The translations under genes and the position numbers were made by a program. Below the pieces are notes generated by a model that worked only from the letters and a program-made list of their open reading frames with translations, was not told where the DNA came from and searched no databases. From Paracoccaceae bacterium (GTDB lineage: Bacteria > Pseudomonadota > Alphaproteobacteria > Rhodobacterales > Rhodobacteraceae), in the NCBI GenBank assembly GCA_029881635.1, contig JAOUMG010000047.1, positions 1 to 8,916 on the forward strand: 8,916 nucleotides of DNA, read 5' to 3'. The stretch's first letter is position 1. Each line of letters begins with the position of its first letter. Shown here piece by piece: positions 1 to 6,762 of the stretch.

Positions 1-2241
1 CACCGCCTCGATGGCTGCACGTTCGTCATCGGTAAGATCGCCATCCCAGCCCAGATCCATCAGCATCTGCATGGTAAACTCAGGATAACCATCCTGAATT
101 TCAGAACCGACTGAATAGACACCTTCGGCCAGAAGGTTTTCGCCGTCCCGTTCCACACCAAAGCGGGCGCGGAAGGTCAGGCCACCTTTGGAGACCGGCA
201 ATGACATATCGTAAAGGTTCGCTGTGCCTGGATGCTTCATCTCCGGCGTGCCCCAGCAGGGCCATGGCAGACCGTAGAATTCGCCATCCGCAGGACCGCC
301 ATTGGCACGCAGCGTCGTCTTGTCGAACGTGTGCTGGTTTGCCATGTGCAGCTTGATCCGCTCTGGCGATTGACCCGTATAGCCAACGGTCCACATGCCG
401 CGGTTAAACTCGCGGGTGATATCCTCGACCACGGGTTCGCCGTCCTTCACTTCGATATTGCGGAAGAGACGGTCCGCGAAACCGAACTTGTCTGCGAATT
501 TGGCGATGATGGTCTGGTCCGGCAGGCTTTCAAAAACAGGCGCCACAACCCGGTCGCGCCACTGGAGCGAGCGGTTTGAGGCGGTGACAGAGCCTGAGGT
601 TTCGAACTGTGTCGATGCCGGCAGCAGGTAAACGCCGTCTTCGCGGTCATGAAGTACCGCCGATACTGTTGGATATGGGTCAACGACTACCAGCATATCC
701 AGCTTTTCCATTGCGGTTTTCATTTCCGCGCCACGGGTTTGCGAGTTGGGTGCGTGGCCCCAAAGCACCATGGCGCGAACATTATCGTTCTGGTCCATGT
801 TGGCCTTGTCTTCCAGCACGCCGTCGATCCAGCGGCTGACCGGAATGCCGTTGGTATTCATCAGGCTGATAGGATTGCCGTCCTTGTCCTTGGCGTCGTT
901 GCCGTCGGCGTCCTTGAGGTTGACAAACTGACCTTTCAGCCAGTCGAGATCCTCGCCCCAAACGCGCGACCAGTGCGCCCAGGAACCGGGCGCCAGCCCG
1001 TAGTATCCCGGCAAGTCGTGCGAAAGAACGCCAAGGTCGGTCGCTCCTTGCACGTTATCATGGCCGCGGAAGATGTTGGTCCCACCGCCCGATGTGCCCA
1101 TGTTGCCCAGCGCCAGCTGCAGCACACAATATGCGCGGGTATTGTTGTTGCCATTTGTGTGCTGGGTTCCACCCATGCACCAGATCACGGTGCCAGGACG
1201 GTTGTTGGCCAGCGTGCGGGCCACTCGCTCCATCTGGCTGCCCGGAACACCGGTTACACGTTCCGTTTCTTCGGGCGTCCACTTTTTCACTTCTTCGCGG
1301 ATCTGATCCATCCCCCAAACGCGGGTGCGGATGAATTCTTTGTCTTCCCAACCATTCTCGAAGATGTGCCACAGAAGACCCCAGATCAGCCCAACGTCTG
1401 AACCGGGCCGCATGCGTACATATTCGTCGGCATGGGCCGCCGTGCGGGTGAACCGCGGGTCACAAACGATCAGGGGTGCGTTGTTTTCTTCTTTGGCTTT
1501 CAGGAGGTGCAGCAGCGATACAGGATGCGCCTCGGCCGGGTTGCCGCCGATCAGAAAGATCGCCTGCGATTTGTGAATGTCGTTATAAGAGTTGGTCATG
1601 GCGCCGTAGCCCCAGGTATTCGCAACCCCTGCAACCGTTGTCGAATGGCAGATCCGGGCCTGGTGATCGACGTTATTGGTGCCCCAATAGGCCGCGAATT
1701 TGCGGAACAGATAGGCCTGCTCGTTCGAATGCTTTGCCGATCCGAGCCAGTAGACACTGTCCGGACCGCTTTCGCCACGGATCGCCAGCATCTTGTCGCC
1801 AATCTCGTTGATGGCGTCGTCCCAGCTCATCCGTTTCCAGACACCGCCCTCTTTCTTCATCGGGTATTTCAGGCGACGTTCACCATGCGCATGTTCGCGC
1901 ACTGCTGCCCCTTTGGCGCAATGTGCACCCAGGTTGAACGGGCTGTCATAGCCCGGTTCCTGACCGACCCAGACACCGTTGTCGACCTCGGCCAATACCG
2001 TGCAGCCGACCGAACAATGGGTGCAGATCGACTTGATCGTCTGAACCGCGCTATTGGCCGCCGTCTGAGCAGTGGCCCGCGTTACAGTCCCGCCGGTCGC
2101 GCCCAAAGCCGCCAATCCGCCAATGGCAAGACCGGAGCCGCGAAGAAATGCGCGCCGATCAACTGACATGGCACCTTTCGGGGCCGTGAAGGCGTTGGCT
2201 TGCGAATGACGTGCCACGCCGCTGGTCTTTTTCCTCAGCAT
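1..2241 (-). CDS. fdhA: Formate dehydrogenase catalytic (alpha) subunit, Tat-exported, Cys-type; 3' end outside the window
   Basis: This is the molybdopterin-dependent catalytic subunit that oxidises formate to CO2, probably in the periplasm as part of a membrane-linked complex. The frame is open for 747 codons and leaves the window at the left edge; relatives of about 950-1000 residues suggest roughly 200 are missing. A twin-arginine signal (R29-R30 within DRRAFLRG) is followed by a hydrophobic stretch to about residue 58. The N-terminal [4Fe-4S] ligands are C73, C76, C80 and C108, with the conserved K110 after the last. The metal-ligand motif reads ARICHSTTVAG with C198-H199, so the ligand is cysteine (TGC at 1648-1650), not selenocysteine. 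GGNPAEAHP and GNMGTSGGGTN are typical of FdnG-like enzymes. I chose the ATG at 2241 because GGGAG lies six bases upstream; an in-frame ATG at 2169 (M25) would leave only a short n-region before the arginines and lacks as good a site. It is the last visible gene of the operon. Confidence 0.96.
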   Translation of the reverse strand, partial: MLRKKTSGVARHSQANAFTAPKGAMSVDRRAFLRGSGLAIGGLAALGATGGTVTRATAQTAANSAVQTIKSICTHCSVGCTVLAEVDNGVWVGQEPGYDSPFNLGAHCAKGAAVREHAHGERRLKYPMKKEGGVWKRMSWDDAINEIGDKMLAIRGESGPDSVYWLGSAKHSNEQAYLFRKFAAYWGTNNVDHQARICHSTTVAGVANTWGYGAMTNSYNDIHKSQAIFLIGGNPAEAHPVSLLHLLKAKEENNAPLIVCDPRFTRTAAHADEYVRMRPGSDVGLIWGLLWHIFENGWEDKEFIRTRVWGMDQIREEVKKWTPEETERVTGVPGSQMERVARTLANNRPGTVIWCMGGTQHTNGNNNTRAYCVLQLALGNMGTSGGGTNIFRGHDNVQGATDLGVLSHDLPGYYGLAPGSWAHWSRVWGEDLDWLKGQFVNLKDADGNDAKDKDGNPISLMNTNGIPVSRWIDGVLEDKANMDQNDNVRAMVLWGHAPNSQTRGAEMKTAMEKLDMLVVVDPYPTVSAVLHDREDGVYLLPASTQFETSGSVTASNRSLQWRDRVVAPVFESLPDQTIIAKFADKFGFADRLFRNIEVKDGEPVVEDITREFNRGMWTVGYTGQSPERIKLHMANQHTFDKTTLRANGGPADGEFYGLPWPCWGTPEMKHPGTANLYDMSLPVSKGGLTFRARFGVERDGENLLAEGVYSVGSEIQDGYPEFTMQMLMDLGWDGDLTDDERAAIEAV

Positions 2242-2259
2242 TGTCGTCTCCCTTGCTGG

Positions 2260-2278
2260 ACCGGTCTCATGCACCGGT
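2260..2278 (-). repeat. Hairpin in the fdhA leader: ACCGGT-N7-ACCGGT
   Basis: Two copies of the self-complementary hexamer ACCGGT are separated by seven bases, so the transcript can form a 6-bp stem. The stem ends about eight bases before the fdhA Shine-Dalgarno GGGAG. No U-run follows, so it does not look like an intrinsic terminator. A processing or stability element, or a protein site, is possible; chance is not excluded. Confidence 0.4.
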
Positions 2279-2338
2279 GGGCTGGGTTGTTACTTGCCTG
2301 TCCGTTCTAAAAACCGTCATCAGGCATTTGCGAAAATT

Positions 2339-2533
2339 CTAGAAACGCGCGCTTTCGAAATAGGCGCGCGTATGGGCGGTATCCTGAAGACCCGAGCCTT
2401 TGCTGCTGGTTTCGGCCGCTTCGGCTTCGGTCCCGCTCAGCGCTACGGCAGCAACGGCTGCGGGCGCAGATACGGAAGCCAGTTTCAGAAAGTCTCGGCG
2501 GCTGTTCTCTGCTTTGCCGGTTTTCTTGCTCAT
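2339..2533 (-). CDS. Small Tat-signal protein, formate dehydrogenase region TAT target family
   Basis: A 64-residue protein that is mostly a twin-arginine signal: S11-R12-R13-D14-F15-L16-K17, then an Ala/Val-rich segment (about 18-35) and a possible AEAA cleavage area near 37-40. The short remainder ends in a Tyr/Arg-containing tail (YFESARF). It matches the known family of proteins of about 70 residues or fewer found beside Mo-formate dehydrogenase genes (TIGR02811, 'formate dehydrogenase region TAT target'). The ATG at 2533 is chosen because AGGAGG lies seven bases upstream; the longer reading from 2608 has no comparable site and would bury the signal internally. It sits between torD and fdhA. 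Its role is not known; suggested possibilities are a small lipid-free subunit or a helper for export or assembly. There is no cysteine, so it carries no Fe-S cluster. Confidence 0.88.
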   Translation of the reverse strand: MSKKTGKAENSRRDFLKLASVSAPAAVAAVALSGTEAEAAETSSKGSGLQDTAHTRAYFESARF

Positions 2534-2561
2534 CGGATTACCTCCTTCGTTTTGTCGTTTT

Positions 2562-2577
2562 GGCGGATCCTTCCGCC
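2562..2577 (-). repeat. Intercistronic hairpin GGCGGA-AGGA-TCCGCC between torD and the Tat-protein gene
   Basis: A perfect 6-bp GC-rich stem with a four-base loop lies about 46 bases after the torD stop and ends about 15 bases before the AGGAGG of the next gene. In the minus-strand transcript it is followed by an A-rich, not U-rich, stretch, so it is not a normal intrinsic terminator. It may mark an RNA processing or stabilising point separating the chaperone genes from the highly expressed Tat-protein and fdhA part. That role is inference. Confidence 0.45.
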
Positions 2578-2623
2578 GGCTTTGGTCCGGGCCACTAACT
2601 TTGCCCACAATCTCAATACTTCG

Positions 2624-3238
2624 TCACGTTCCCATCAACCGGAACGCTTCGCGTTCAATCTCCATAAAGTGTCGTCCAACCGCACCTACAGGCGCATAAA
2701 GCACTGATCCCTTGGCCCCCTCGAGATCGGCAAAGAAATGCAGGGCCCAAGGCGCGATGTGCTTGTTAAAGAATTCTCTTTGGCGTGCTAGCGTGGCCGG
2801 GCCACCAAACTGCCCGGCGATCAGGCCAGCCATCATTTCCATCAGGCTGGCAATATTGTCTTCGGGTTCAAATACGTTGGGGGCCCGGTTGATACCAATC
2901 CCCGCCATGTCCTTGCGCAAAAGCGCCAAAGGCTTTTCGTTCAAGAACCCGGTCATGTAATAGCTCGCGTAAGGCAGCAATTCGCCGCGTCCAAGACCAA
3001 TGAAGAGGTTGTGGAATTCGCGTTCTGCGGCATCCGGGCCAGATTGCTTGGCTAGTTTGGCCAGAGTGGTTATGGACCGGCCAAGTGGCGTATCGTCGCC
3101 CGTCAGCAAGGCAGTCTGTGCCAGCAGGGCCGCATCCGGTGGGCCCGCCAGCAAAGCGGATAGGTACCCGTAGAGATCCGCACGCAGTTGATCCTCTTCG
3201 GCGATTGTCTGCGGCGCTGCTGCGCTGGTCTGGGTCAT
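2624..3238 (-). CDS. TorD/DmsD-family redox enzyme maturation chaperone
   Basis: A 204-residue, probably all-helical cytoplasmic chaperone of the TorD family, which binds Tat signals and apo-forms of molybdoenzymes until the cofactor is inserted. Visible family marks are the F75-H-N-L-F79 segment, the P89-Y-A-S-Y-Y94 stretch, and E124-P125-E126-D127-N128-I129 followed by a Leu/Met-rich helix. In many family members the last motif is E-P-x-D-H; here the His position is Asn128. It starts with ATGA overlapping the stop of the DUF3306 gene, so it is translationally coupled, with GGGGA upstream. Its position directly before the Tat-protein gene and fdhA makes FdhA the likely client. It is unlikely to be FdhE-type, because no zinc-ribbon cysteines are present. 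Confidence 0.93.
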   Translation of the reverse strand: MTQTSAAAPQTIAEEDQLRADLYGYLSALLAGPPDAALLAQTALLTGDDTPLGRSITTLAKLAKQSGPDAAEREFHNLFIGLGRGELLPYASYYMTGFLNEKPLALLRKDMAGIGINRAPNVFEPEDNIASLMEMMAGLIAGQFGGPATLARQREFFNKHIAPWALHFFADLEGAKGSVLYAPVGAVGRHFMEIEREAFRLMGT

Positions 3239-3885
3239 CGTATTTCCCCGCCAGTATTTTCGGCGAAAGCAAAGCGCATGTGCCGCCGGAGGGGCTGAAC
3301 CTGTTCGGGTTCAGCAATGTCTTCTTTAGGGGCGTCTTCCGGGTTTCTGTCGGTAGCTTCATCAGCCAGCATCATCACGGGTTCGGCTTCTATTTCTTCC
3401 GCCACGTCTGCGTTGATAATATCGTCGGTTGCGGCCTCTGCCATATCGGTCAAATTCTCAGCCTGACGGGCCATTTCCTGAACATGGTGAAGCATACCCT
3501 TGCCAACCTGATAGGCGGATTTCATGTCGGGCATGATCGTGGCGGCATCGGAAAAGTCGTCATCATGATCAAGCAAACCGTCAAGGTTGGCCAAGACAGG
3601 GTTTGACCGCCACAAGACCCGTAAGGCCCGGCGGCGAAGACGTTCTGGTACCGAAGCGCGCATGAAAGCAGCGAAATCATCGCCAGCGATCATGTCATCC
3701 GGGTCTTTCAACCCCAATTCCTCGAGTATCTGTGCGTCAGTCTTTTCGGCCTGTGCAGCCTCTATCGCTTGTTGGGCTTCAGCGGCTATCTCAGATTCGC
3801 GCGCGGCGATTTCAGCGGCGGCTTCGGCCTCTACTGCCGCCCGTCGGCGCGACCAGAAGTTAGTTGGGGCCTGCGTACCGTCCAT
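3235..3885 (-). CDS. DUF3306 family protein of formate dehydrogenase operons
   Basis: A 216-residue soluble protein of unknown activity. The N-terminus F10-W-S-R-R-R15 is a family hallmark. Residues about 16-57 are Ala/Glu/Gln-rich and probably form a long helix or coiled coil. The conserved core runs from about 69 to 113: DDFAAFM, then VPERLRRRALRVLW (79-92), NPVLANLDGL (95-104) and DDDF (108-111). After that comes an acidic, low-complexity stretch to about residue 195 and a basic tail containing LRRHMRFAF. No cysteine or catalytic motif is seen. Its ATG overlaps the TAA of the DUF3305 gene by one base (TAATG), and its stop overlaps the torD start by four. The constant pairing of DUF3305 and DUF3306 suggests that they act together, probably in enzyme maturation; this is inference. 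Confidence 0.9.
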   Translation of the reverse strand: MDGTQAPTNFWSRRRAAVEAEAAAEIAARESEIAAEAQQAIEAAQAEKTDAQILEELGLKDPDDMIAGDDFAAFMRASVPERLRRRALRVLWRSNPVLANLDGLLDHDDDFSDAATIMPDMKSAYQVGKGMLHHVQEMARQAENLTDMAEAATDDIINADVAEEIEAEPVMMLADEATDRNPEDAPKEDIAEPEQVQPLRRHMRFAFAENTGGEIR

Positions 3886-4448
3886 TACGCGCCCCCTGCG
3901 TTGACTGGGCGCGGCGCGCGGTAAACATCCGATGCCTGCCGGATGCGGGCATCGCCTTTGCCATCTTCGATCAGATCGACACGCTGACGATCACGGCGGC
4001 GTTTGATAAAGGGTTCGTCAACATGGTGGGCGGCCACAAAACTTCGAATCCAGGCGATAAGACCTTCGGGCATCGGCACCAATTCAATCAGCCCGTCGCC
4101 GCTATCCATATAGTCCTGGCCTTCATATGCAGAAGCCGTAACCAAAGTTGGTTCATAGGGAAAATCGGATTTGGGGTCTGTGCTGTCGCGTAAAACGACA
4201 ACAATACCGGGGGATTTGGCAGCAAGTGTCACCTGATAGCCTTCGGTGTCAGTCGAAAACAGCTCCAGTTCCAGCGTGCTTGCGTGGTATTCAACCGCAT
4301 CCCCATCGCGGCGCAATTCGCGCCAATGGGCGGGGGCAGCGCCCGGCAACACGGCCACGACCTTCCAAGCCCAAGCAGCCCAGCGGGTAACGCCAGGCGT
4401 TTTGCGAATGACTATTCCAAGCGGCATGGATGCACGGACAAGCGCCAT
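3885..4448 (-). CDS. DUF3305 family protein of formate dehydrogenase operons
   Basis: A 187-residue soluble protein of unknown activity and the first gene of the minus-strand operon. Family features are the N-terminal M8-PLGIVI segment, a Trp-rich stretch (RWAAWAW, 22-28) with VLPGA (33-37), a Y54-H-A-S-T-L-E-L-E-L63 block, TASAYEGQDY (104-113), the VPMPEGL motif (124-130) and a basic FIKRRRDR segment (147-154). There is no signal peptide or membrane segment. The frame is open upstream to 4529, but I chose the ATG at 4448: AGGA lies five bases before it, and the conserved domain begins just after. An alternative start at 4478 falls inside an inverted repeat. It is translationally coupled to the DUF3306 gene. 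Confidence 0.88.
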   Translation of the reverse strand: MALVRASMPLGIVIRKTPGVTRWAAWAWKVVAVLPGAAPAHWRELRRDGDAVEYHASTLELELFSTDTEGYQVTLAAKSPGIVVVLRDSTDPKSDFPYEPTLVTASAYEGQDYMDSGDGLIELVPMPEGLIAWIRSFVAAHHVDEPFIKRRRDRQRVDLIEDGKGDARIRQASDVYRAPRPVNAGGA

Positions 4449-4470
4449 GTCTTTCCTTGTTCCTCCCCAA

Positions 4471-4492
4471 CGGACCATCTTAACGCGGTCCG
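4471..4492. promoter_or_regulatory. Inverted repeat CGGACC-N10-GGTCCG just upstream of the DUF3305 gene
   Basis: Perfect 6-base arms (4471-4476 and 4487-4492) with a 10-base spacer lie 23-44 bases before the chosen start codon. The spacing of the arm centres (16 bases) is not a whole helical turn multiple, but the size suits a dimeric regulator or an mRNA hairpin in the leader. No regulator gene is present in the window to pair with it. Confidence 0.35.
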
Positions 4493-4653
4493 CTTGGCTA
4501 AGACTGCGCCCAACCCGCCCTCTGGCCAAACGTTTTTTTCCGAATCAGTGAAATTCTTTGGCCGGGCCAGTTTGCAGGGACAAAATGTCCACTTCGCGGG
4601 AGTCTTTGCACCGCAGGCTAGACGAACTGTCCGCGACGCCCAAACCCAGTGTT

Positions 4654-4681
4654 TTGGTCAGGTATTTTTACCACCTAAAAT
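4654..4681 (+). promoter_or_regulatory. Weak sigma-70-like promoter candidate for the polyferredoxin gene
   Basis: TTGGTC (4654-4659) and TAAAAT (4676-4681) are 16 bases apart and lie in the only AT-rich patch of the gap. Matches to TTGACA and TATAAT are 4/6 and 5/6. The predicted leader would be about 110 bases. This is a by-eye match only. Confidence 0.3.
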
Positions 4682-4722
4682 GGCTTCTCGACGCGCCCAG
4701 ACCTGATTCGCGCTTTACGTCG

Positions 4723-4737
4723 TGGCTCCTTTCATGC
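4723..4737 (+). promoter_or_regulatory. Sigma-54-like -24/-12 element candidate
   Basis: TGGCTC-CTTTC-ATGC compares with the consensus TGGCAC-N5-TTGC, with the invariant GG and GC correctly separated by ten bases and two mismatches elsewhere. It would start transcription near 4749, about 50 bases before the polyferredoxin start. It competes with the sigma-70-like candidate; at most one may be real. Confidence 0.22.
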
Positions 4738-4798
4738 CTAGCTTCGGTGCGCTCAGGGCCCAAACCACCGGGGCTACGCCATTGAATCAGAGGGAAAA

Positions 4799-6754
4799 AT
4801 GGCCAAGCACTTGATTTTATGCGATTGTCTGGGAAGCCAGAAAATCGATGCGGCAAAACTGTCGCAGGCGACAGGCTTGAAATGCTCGCGGATTCACACG
4901 GCTCTTTGCACACACGAAACTGCGGTGGCTGCGAAAGCGATCTCAGCGGGTGATGCGGTGATAGCCTGCCAGCAGGAACAGGCACGGTTCGAAGAAATCG
5001 CCGCCGATCTGAATGCGCAGACCCCAAAGTTCGTCGATATTCGCGACCGCGCCGGATGGAGCGATGACAAGCCGACGGCTCCCAAAATGGCGGCTTTGGT
5101 CGCCGAGGAGTTGCTCGAAGCACCCGCAACAAAGACTGTTGATGTCATTTCCGGTGGAATGTGTCTGATCATCGGTGCGGCTGCAGTGGCTCTTCCTGCT
5201 GCTGAACAGTTGGCCGACGCCTTGACTGTGACTGTTTTGCTGACAGACAAGGGCGATCTACCCTTGTCGCGCAAATTCGAAATCATCTGCGGCAAGAATC
5301 TGCGCGCGACCGGAACCTTGGGCAACTTCCGCATCCAGCTTGACGCGCTGGAGCAACTTGAACCGGGTGGGCGCGGTGACATGGCCATGTCCGCCCCACG
5401 CGACGGGGCCGAAACCCGCTGTGATATCATTCTTGACCTGACCGGCGGAACACCGTTGTTTCCCGCCCCGCAGAAACGTGACGGATATCTGCGCGCCGAT
5501 CCGGGCAACCCGGTGCTTGTTGCCAGCGCTGTGTTTGAGGCAGGCCAGCATGTTGGTACGTTCGAAAAGCCGCTGTTTATCAGCCTGGACGATCATCTTT
5601 GCGCCCATTCACGGGCGGGGCAGACTGGCTGCACGCGTTGTCTTGACGTGTGCCCGACCGGGGCGATTAGCCCGGATGGTGACTTTGTTGCGATTGACCC
5701 GATGGTCTGCGCAGGATGCGGTGCCTGTTCGGCGCTATGCCCATCGGGGGCAATCAACTACGACGCGCCGCCCGTATCACATCTTTTCCGGCGCATTCAG
5801 GTCCTGGCAGAAACCTATCTGGCTGCTGGCGGCATCAATCCACGGCTGTTGGTCCATGATATGGATCACGGGACCGAAATGATTGGCCTTGCAGCACGCT
5901 ACGGGCGCGGCCTGCCTGCCGATGTGATTCCTCTGGGTGTCGAAGCCTTGGCTGGGGTCGGGCATGCAGAAATGCTCGCGGCACTGGCAATGGGGTTTTG
6001 CGCAGTCGACATATTGCTGGCGCCGAAGACAGAACTCGATGTGATGGCGCGCGAATGTGCGTTGGCAATGGCGATGGGCGGAACTGACCGCCTGCAACTA
6101 CTCGATATTGCAGATCCCGAGGAATTGTCGGCAACGCTTTATGCAGCGCGGGGCAACCCGCTTGCCATAACGACCATCCTGCCTATGGGCAGCCGCCGCC
6201 AGATAGCACGGCTGGCGGGGAAAGCTCTAAACCCCGACGCGGCGGCTCCGCTGCCGCTGCCTGACGGTGCGCCCTATGGGGCGGTAATTGTCAATCAGGA
6301 TAGCTGTACTCTTTGTCTTTCCTGTGCATCACTTTGCCCTTCCGGCGCGCTCTTGGATAACCCCGACAAACCACAGCTCAGGTTTCAGGAAGATGCCTGC
6401 CTTCAATGCGGGATCTGCGCGACGGTATGCCCGGAAAACGCCATCACGCTGGAACCGCGCTTTGATCCCAGCGATTCTGCATATGGGCAGCAGGTTCTGA
6501 ACGAAGAAGAGCCCTTTTGCTGCATCGAATGTGGCAAGGCCTTTGGGGTCAGATCGACCGTTGAAAAGATCATGGAAAAACTTGCCGGCAAACATTCAAT
6601 GTTTACCGAAGGCGGCGCTGGGCGTTTGATTCAGATGTGCGATGACTGTCGTATTCAGACCCAGTATCACAGCACCAACAATCCCCTGAGTTCACATGAA
6701 CGGCCAAAGGTGCGCACGACCGACGACTATCTTAGCAAACGCCGGGATCATTGA
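4799..6754 (+). CDS. Polyferredoxin-like 4Fe-4S protein of formate dehydrogenase clusters
   Basis: A 651-residue cytoplasmic Fe-S protein found with formate dehydrogenase operons; probably an electron carrier or maturation factor, not an enzyme subunit, but its role is unproven. The N-terminal part (1-265) has C8-D-C10, C29 and C37, and no ferredoxin motif. Two bacterial-ferredoxin pairs follow. The first is C278-x2-C281-x3-C285-P, with C268 as the likely remaining ligand after an unusual nine-residue gap, then C304-x2-C307-x2-C310-x3-C314-P. The second is C503-x2-C506-x2-C509-x3-C513-P and C534-x2-C537-x2-C540-x3-C544-P. A C-terminal pair, C575-x2-C578 and C614-x2-C617, could bind zinc or a further cluster. 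Four [4Fe-4S] clusters are expected. The ATG at 4799 follows GAGGG at a short distance. The gene is divergent from the fdhA operon and ends eight bases from the convergent cytochrome gene. No signal peptide or membrane segment is seen. Confidence 0.92.
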   Translation: MAKHLILCDCLGSQKIDAAKLSQATGLKCSRIHTALCTHETAVAAKAISAGDAVIACQQEQARFEEIAADLNAQTPKFVDIRDRAGWSDDKPTAPKMAALVAEELLEAPATKTVDVISGGMCLIIGAAAVALPAAEQLADALTVTVLLTDKGDLPLSRKFEIICGKNLRATGTLGNFRIQLDALEQLEPGGRGDMAMSAPRDGAETRCDIILDLTGGTPLFPAPQKRDGYLRADPGNPVLVASAVFEAGQHVGTFEKPLFISLDDHLCAHSRAGQTGCTRCLDVCPTGAISPDGDFVAIDPMVCAGCGACSALCPSGAINYDAPPVSHLFRRIQVLAETYLAAGGINPRLLVHDMDHGTEMIGLAARYGRGLPADVIPLGVEALAGVGHAEMLAALAMGFCAVDILLAPKTELDVMARECALAMAMGGTDRLQLLDIADPEELSATLYAARGNPLAITTILPMGSRRQIARLAGKALNPDAAAPLPLPDGAPYGAVIVNQDSCTLCLSCASLCPSGALLDNPDKPQLRFQEDACLQCGICATVCPENAITLEPRFDPSDSAYGQQVLNEEEPFCCIECGKAFGVRSTVEKIMEKLAGKHSMFTEGGAGRLIQMCDDCRIQTQYHSTNNPLSSHERPKVRTTDDYLSKRRDH

Positions 6755-6762
6755 TGCGACTT

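Larger units (their letters stand above)
4449..4798. other. Divergent control region between the fdhA operon and the polyferredoxin gene
   Basis: This 350-base gap separates two divergent transcripts and must hold promoters for both. I see an inverted repeat near the DUF3305 start, a weak sigma-70-like pair and a weak sigma-54-like element pointing towards the polyferredoxin gene, and a small TGGCC-G-GGCCA palindrome at 4559-4569. No FNR-type TTGAT-N4-ATCAA box and no clear ModE-like palindrome was found by eye. An ORF at 4585-4785 with a fair ribosome site does not look like a real gene. Confidence 0.6.

Noticed and set aside
649..1401. Long plus-strand ORF of 250 codons
   Set aside because: It lies fully antisense to fdhA, which has an unbroken frame with all family motifs. 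The translation resembles no known fold and is explained by the GC-rich third positions of fdhA.
1432..2166. Plus-strand ORF of 244 codons
   Set aside because: Also antisense to fdhA, covering its Tat and Fe-S region. No ribosome site or recognisable motif.
2534..2608. N-terminal extension of the small Tat protein from an upstream ATG
   Set aside because: The 25 added residues would bury the Tat signal internally and have no good ribosome site, whereas AGGAGG precedes the ATG at 2533.
4585..4785. Small plus-strand ORF of 66 codons in the divergent gap, with AGGG five bases before its ATG
   Set aside because: It uses several rare codons (AGG, AGA, CTA) unlike the neighbours, is basic without any recognisable motif, and overlaps both promoter candidates. 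It would deserve a second look only if conserved in relatives.
4449..4798. FNR- or ModE-type operator in the divergent region
   Set aside because: No TTGAT-N4-ATCAA or convincing ATATAACG-type palindrome was found by eye on either strand.
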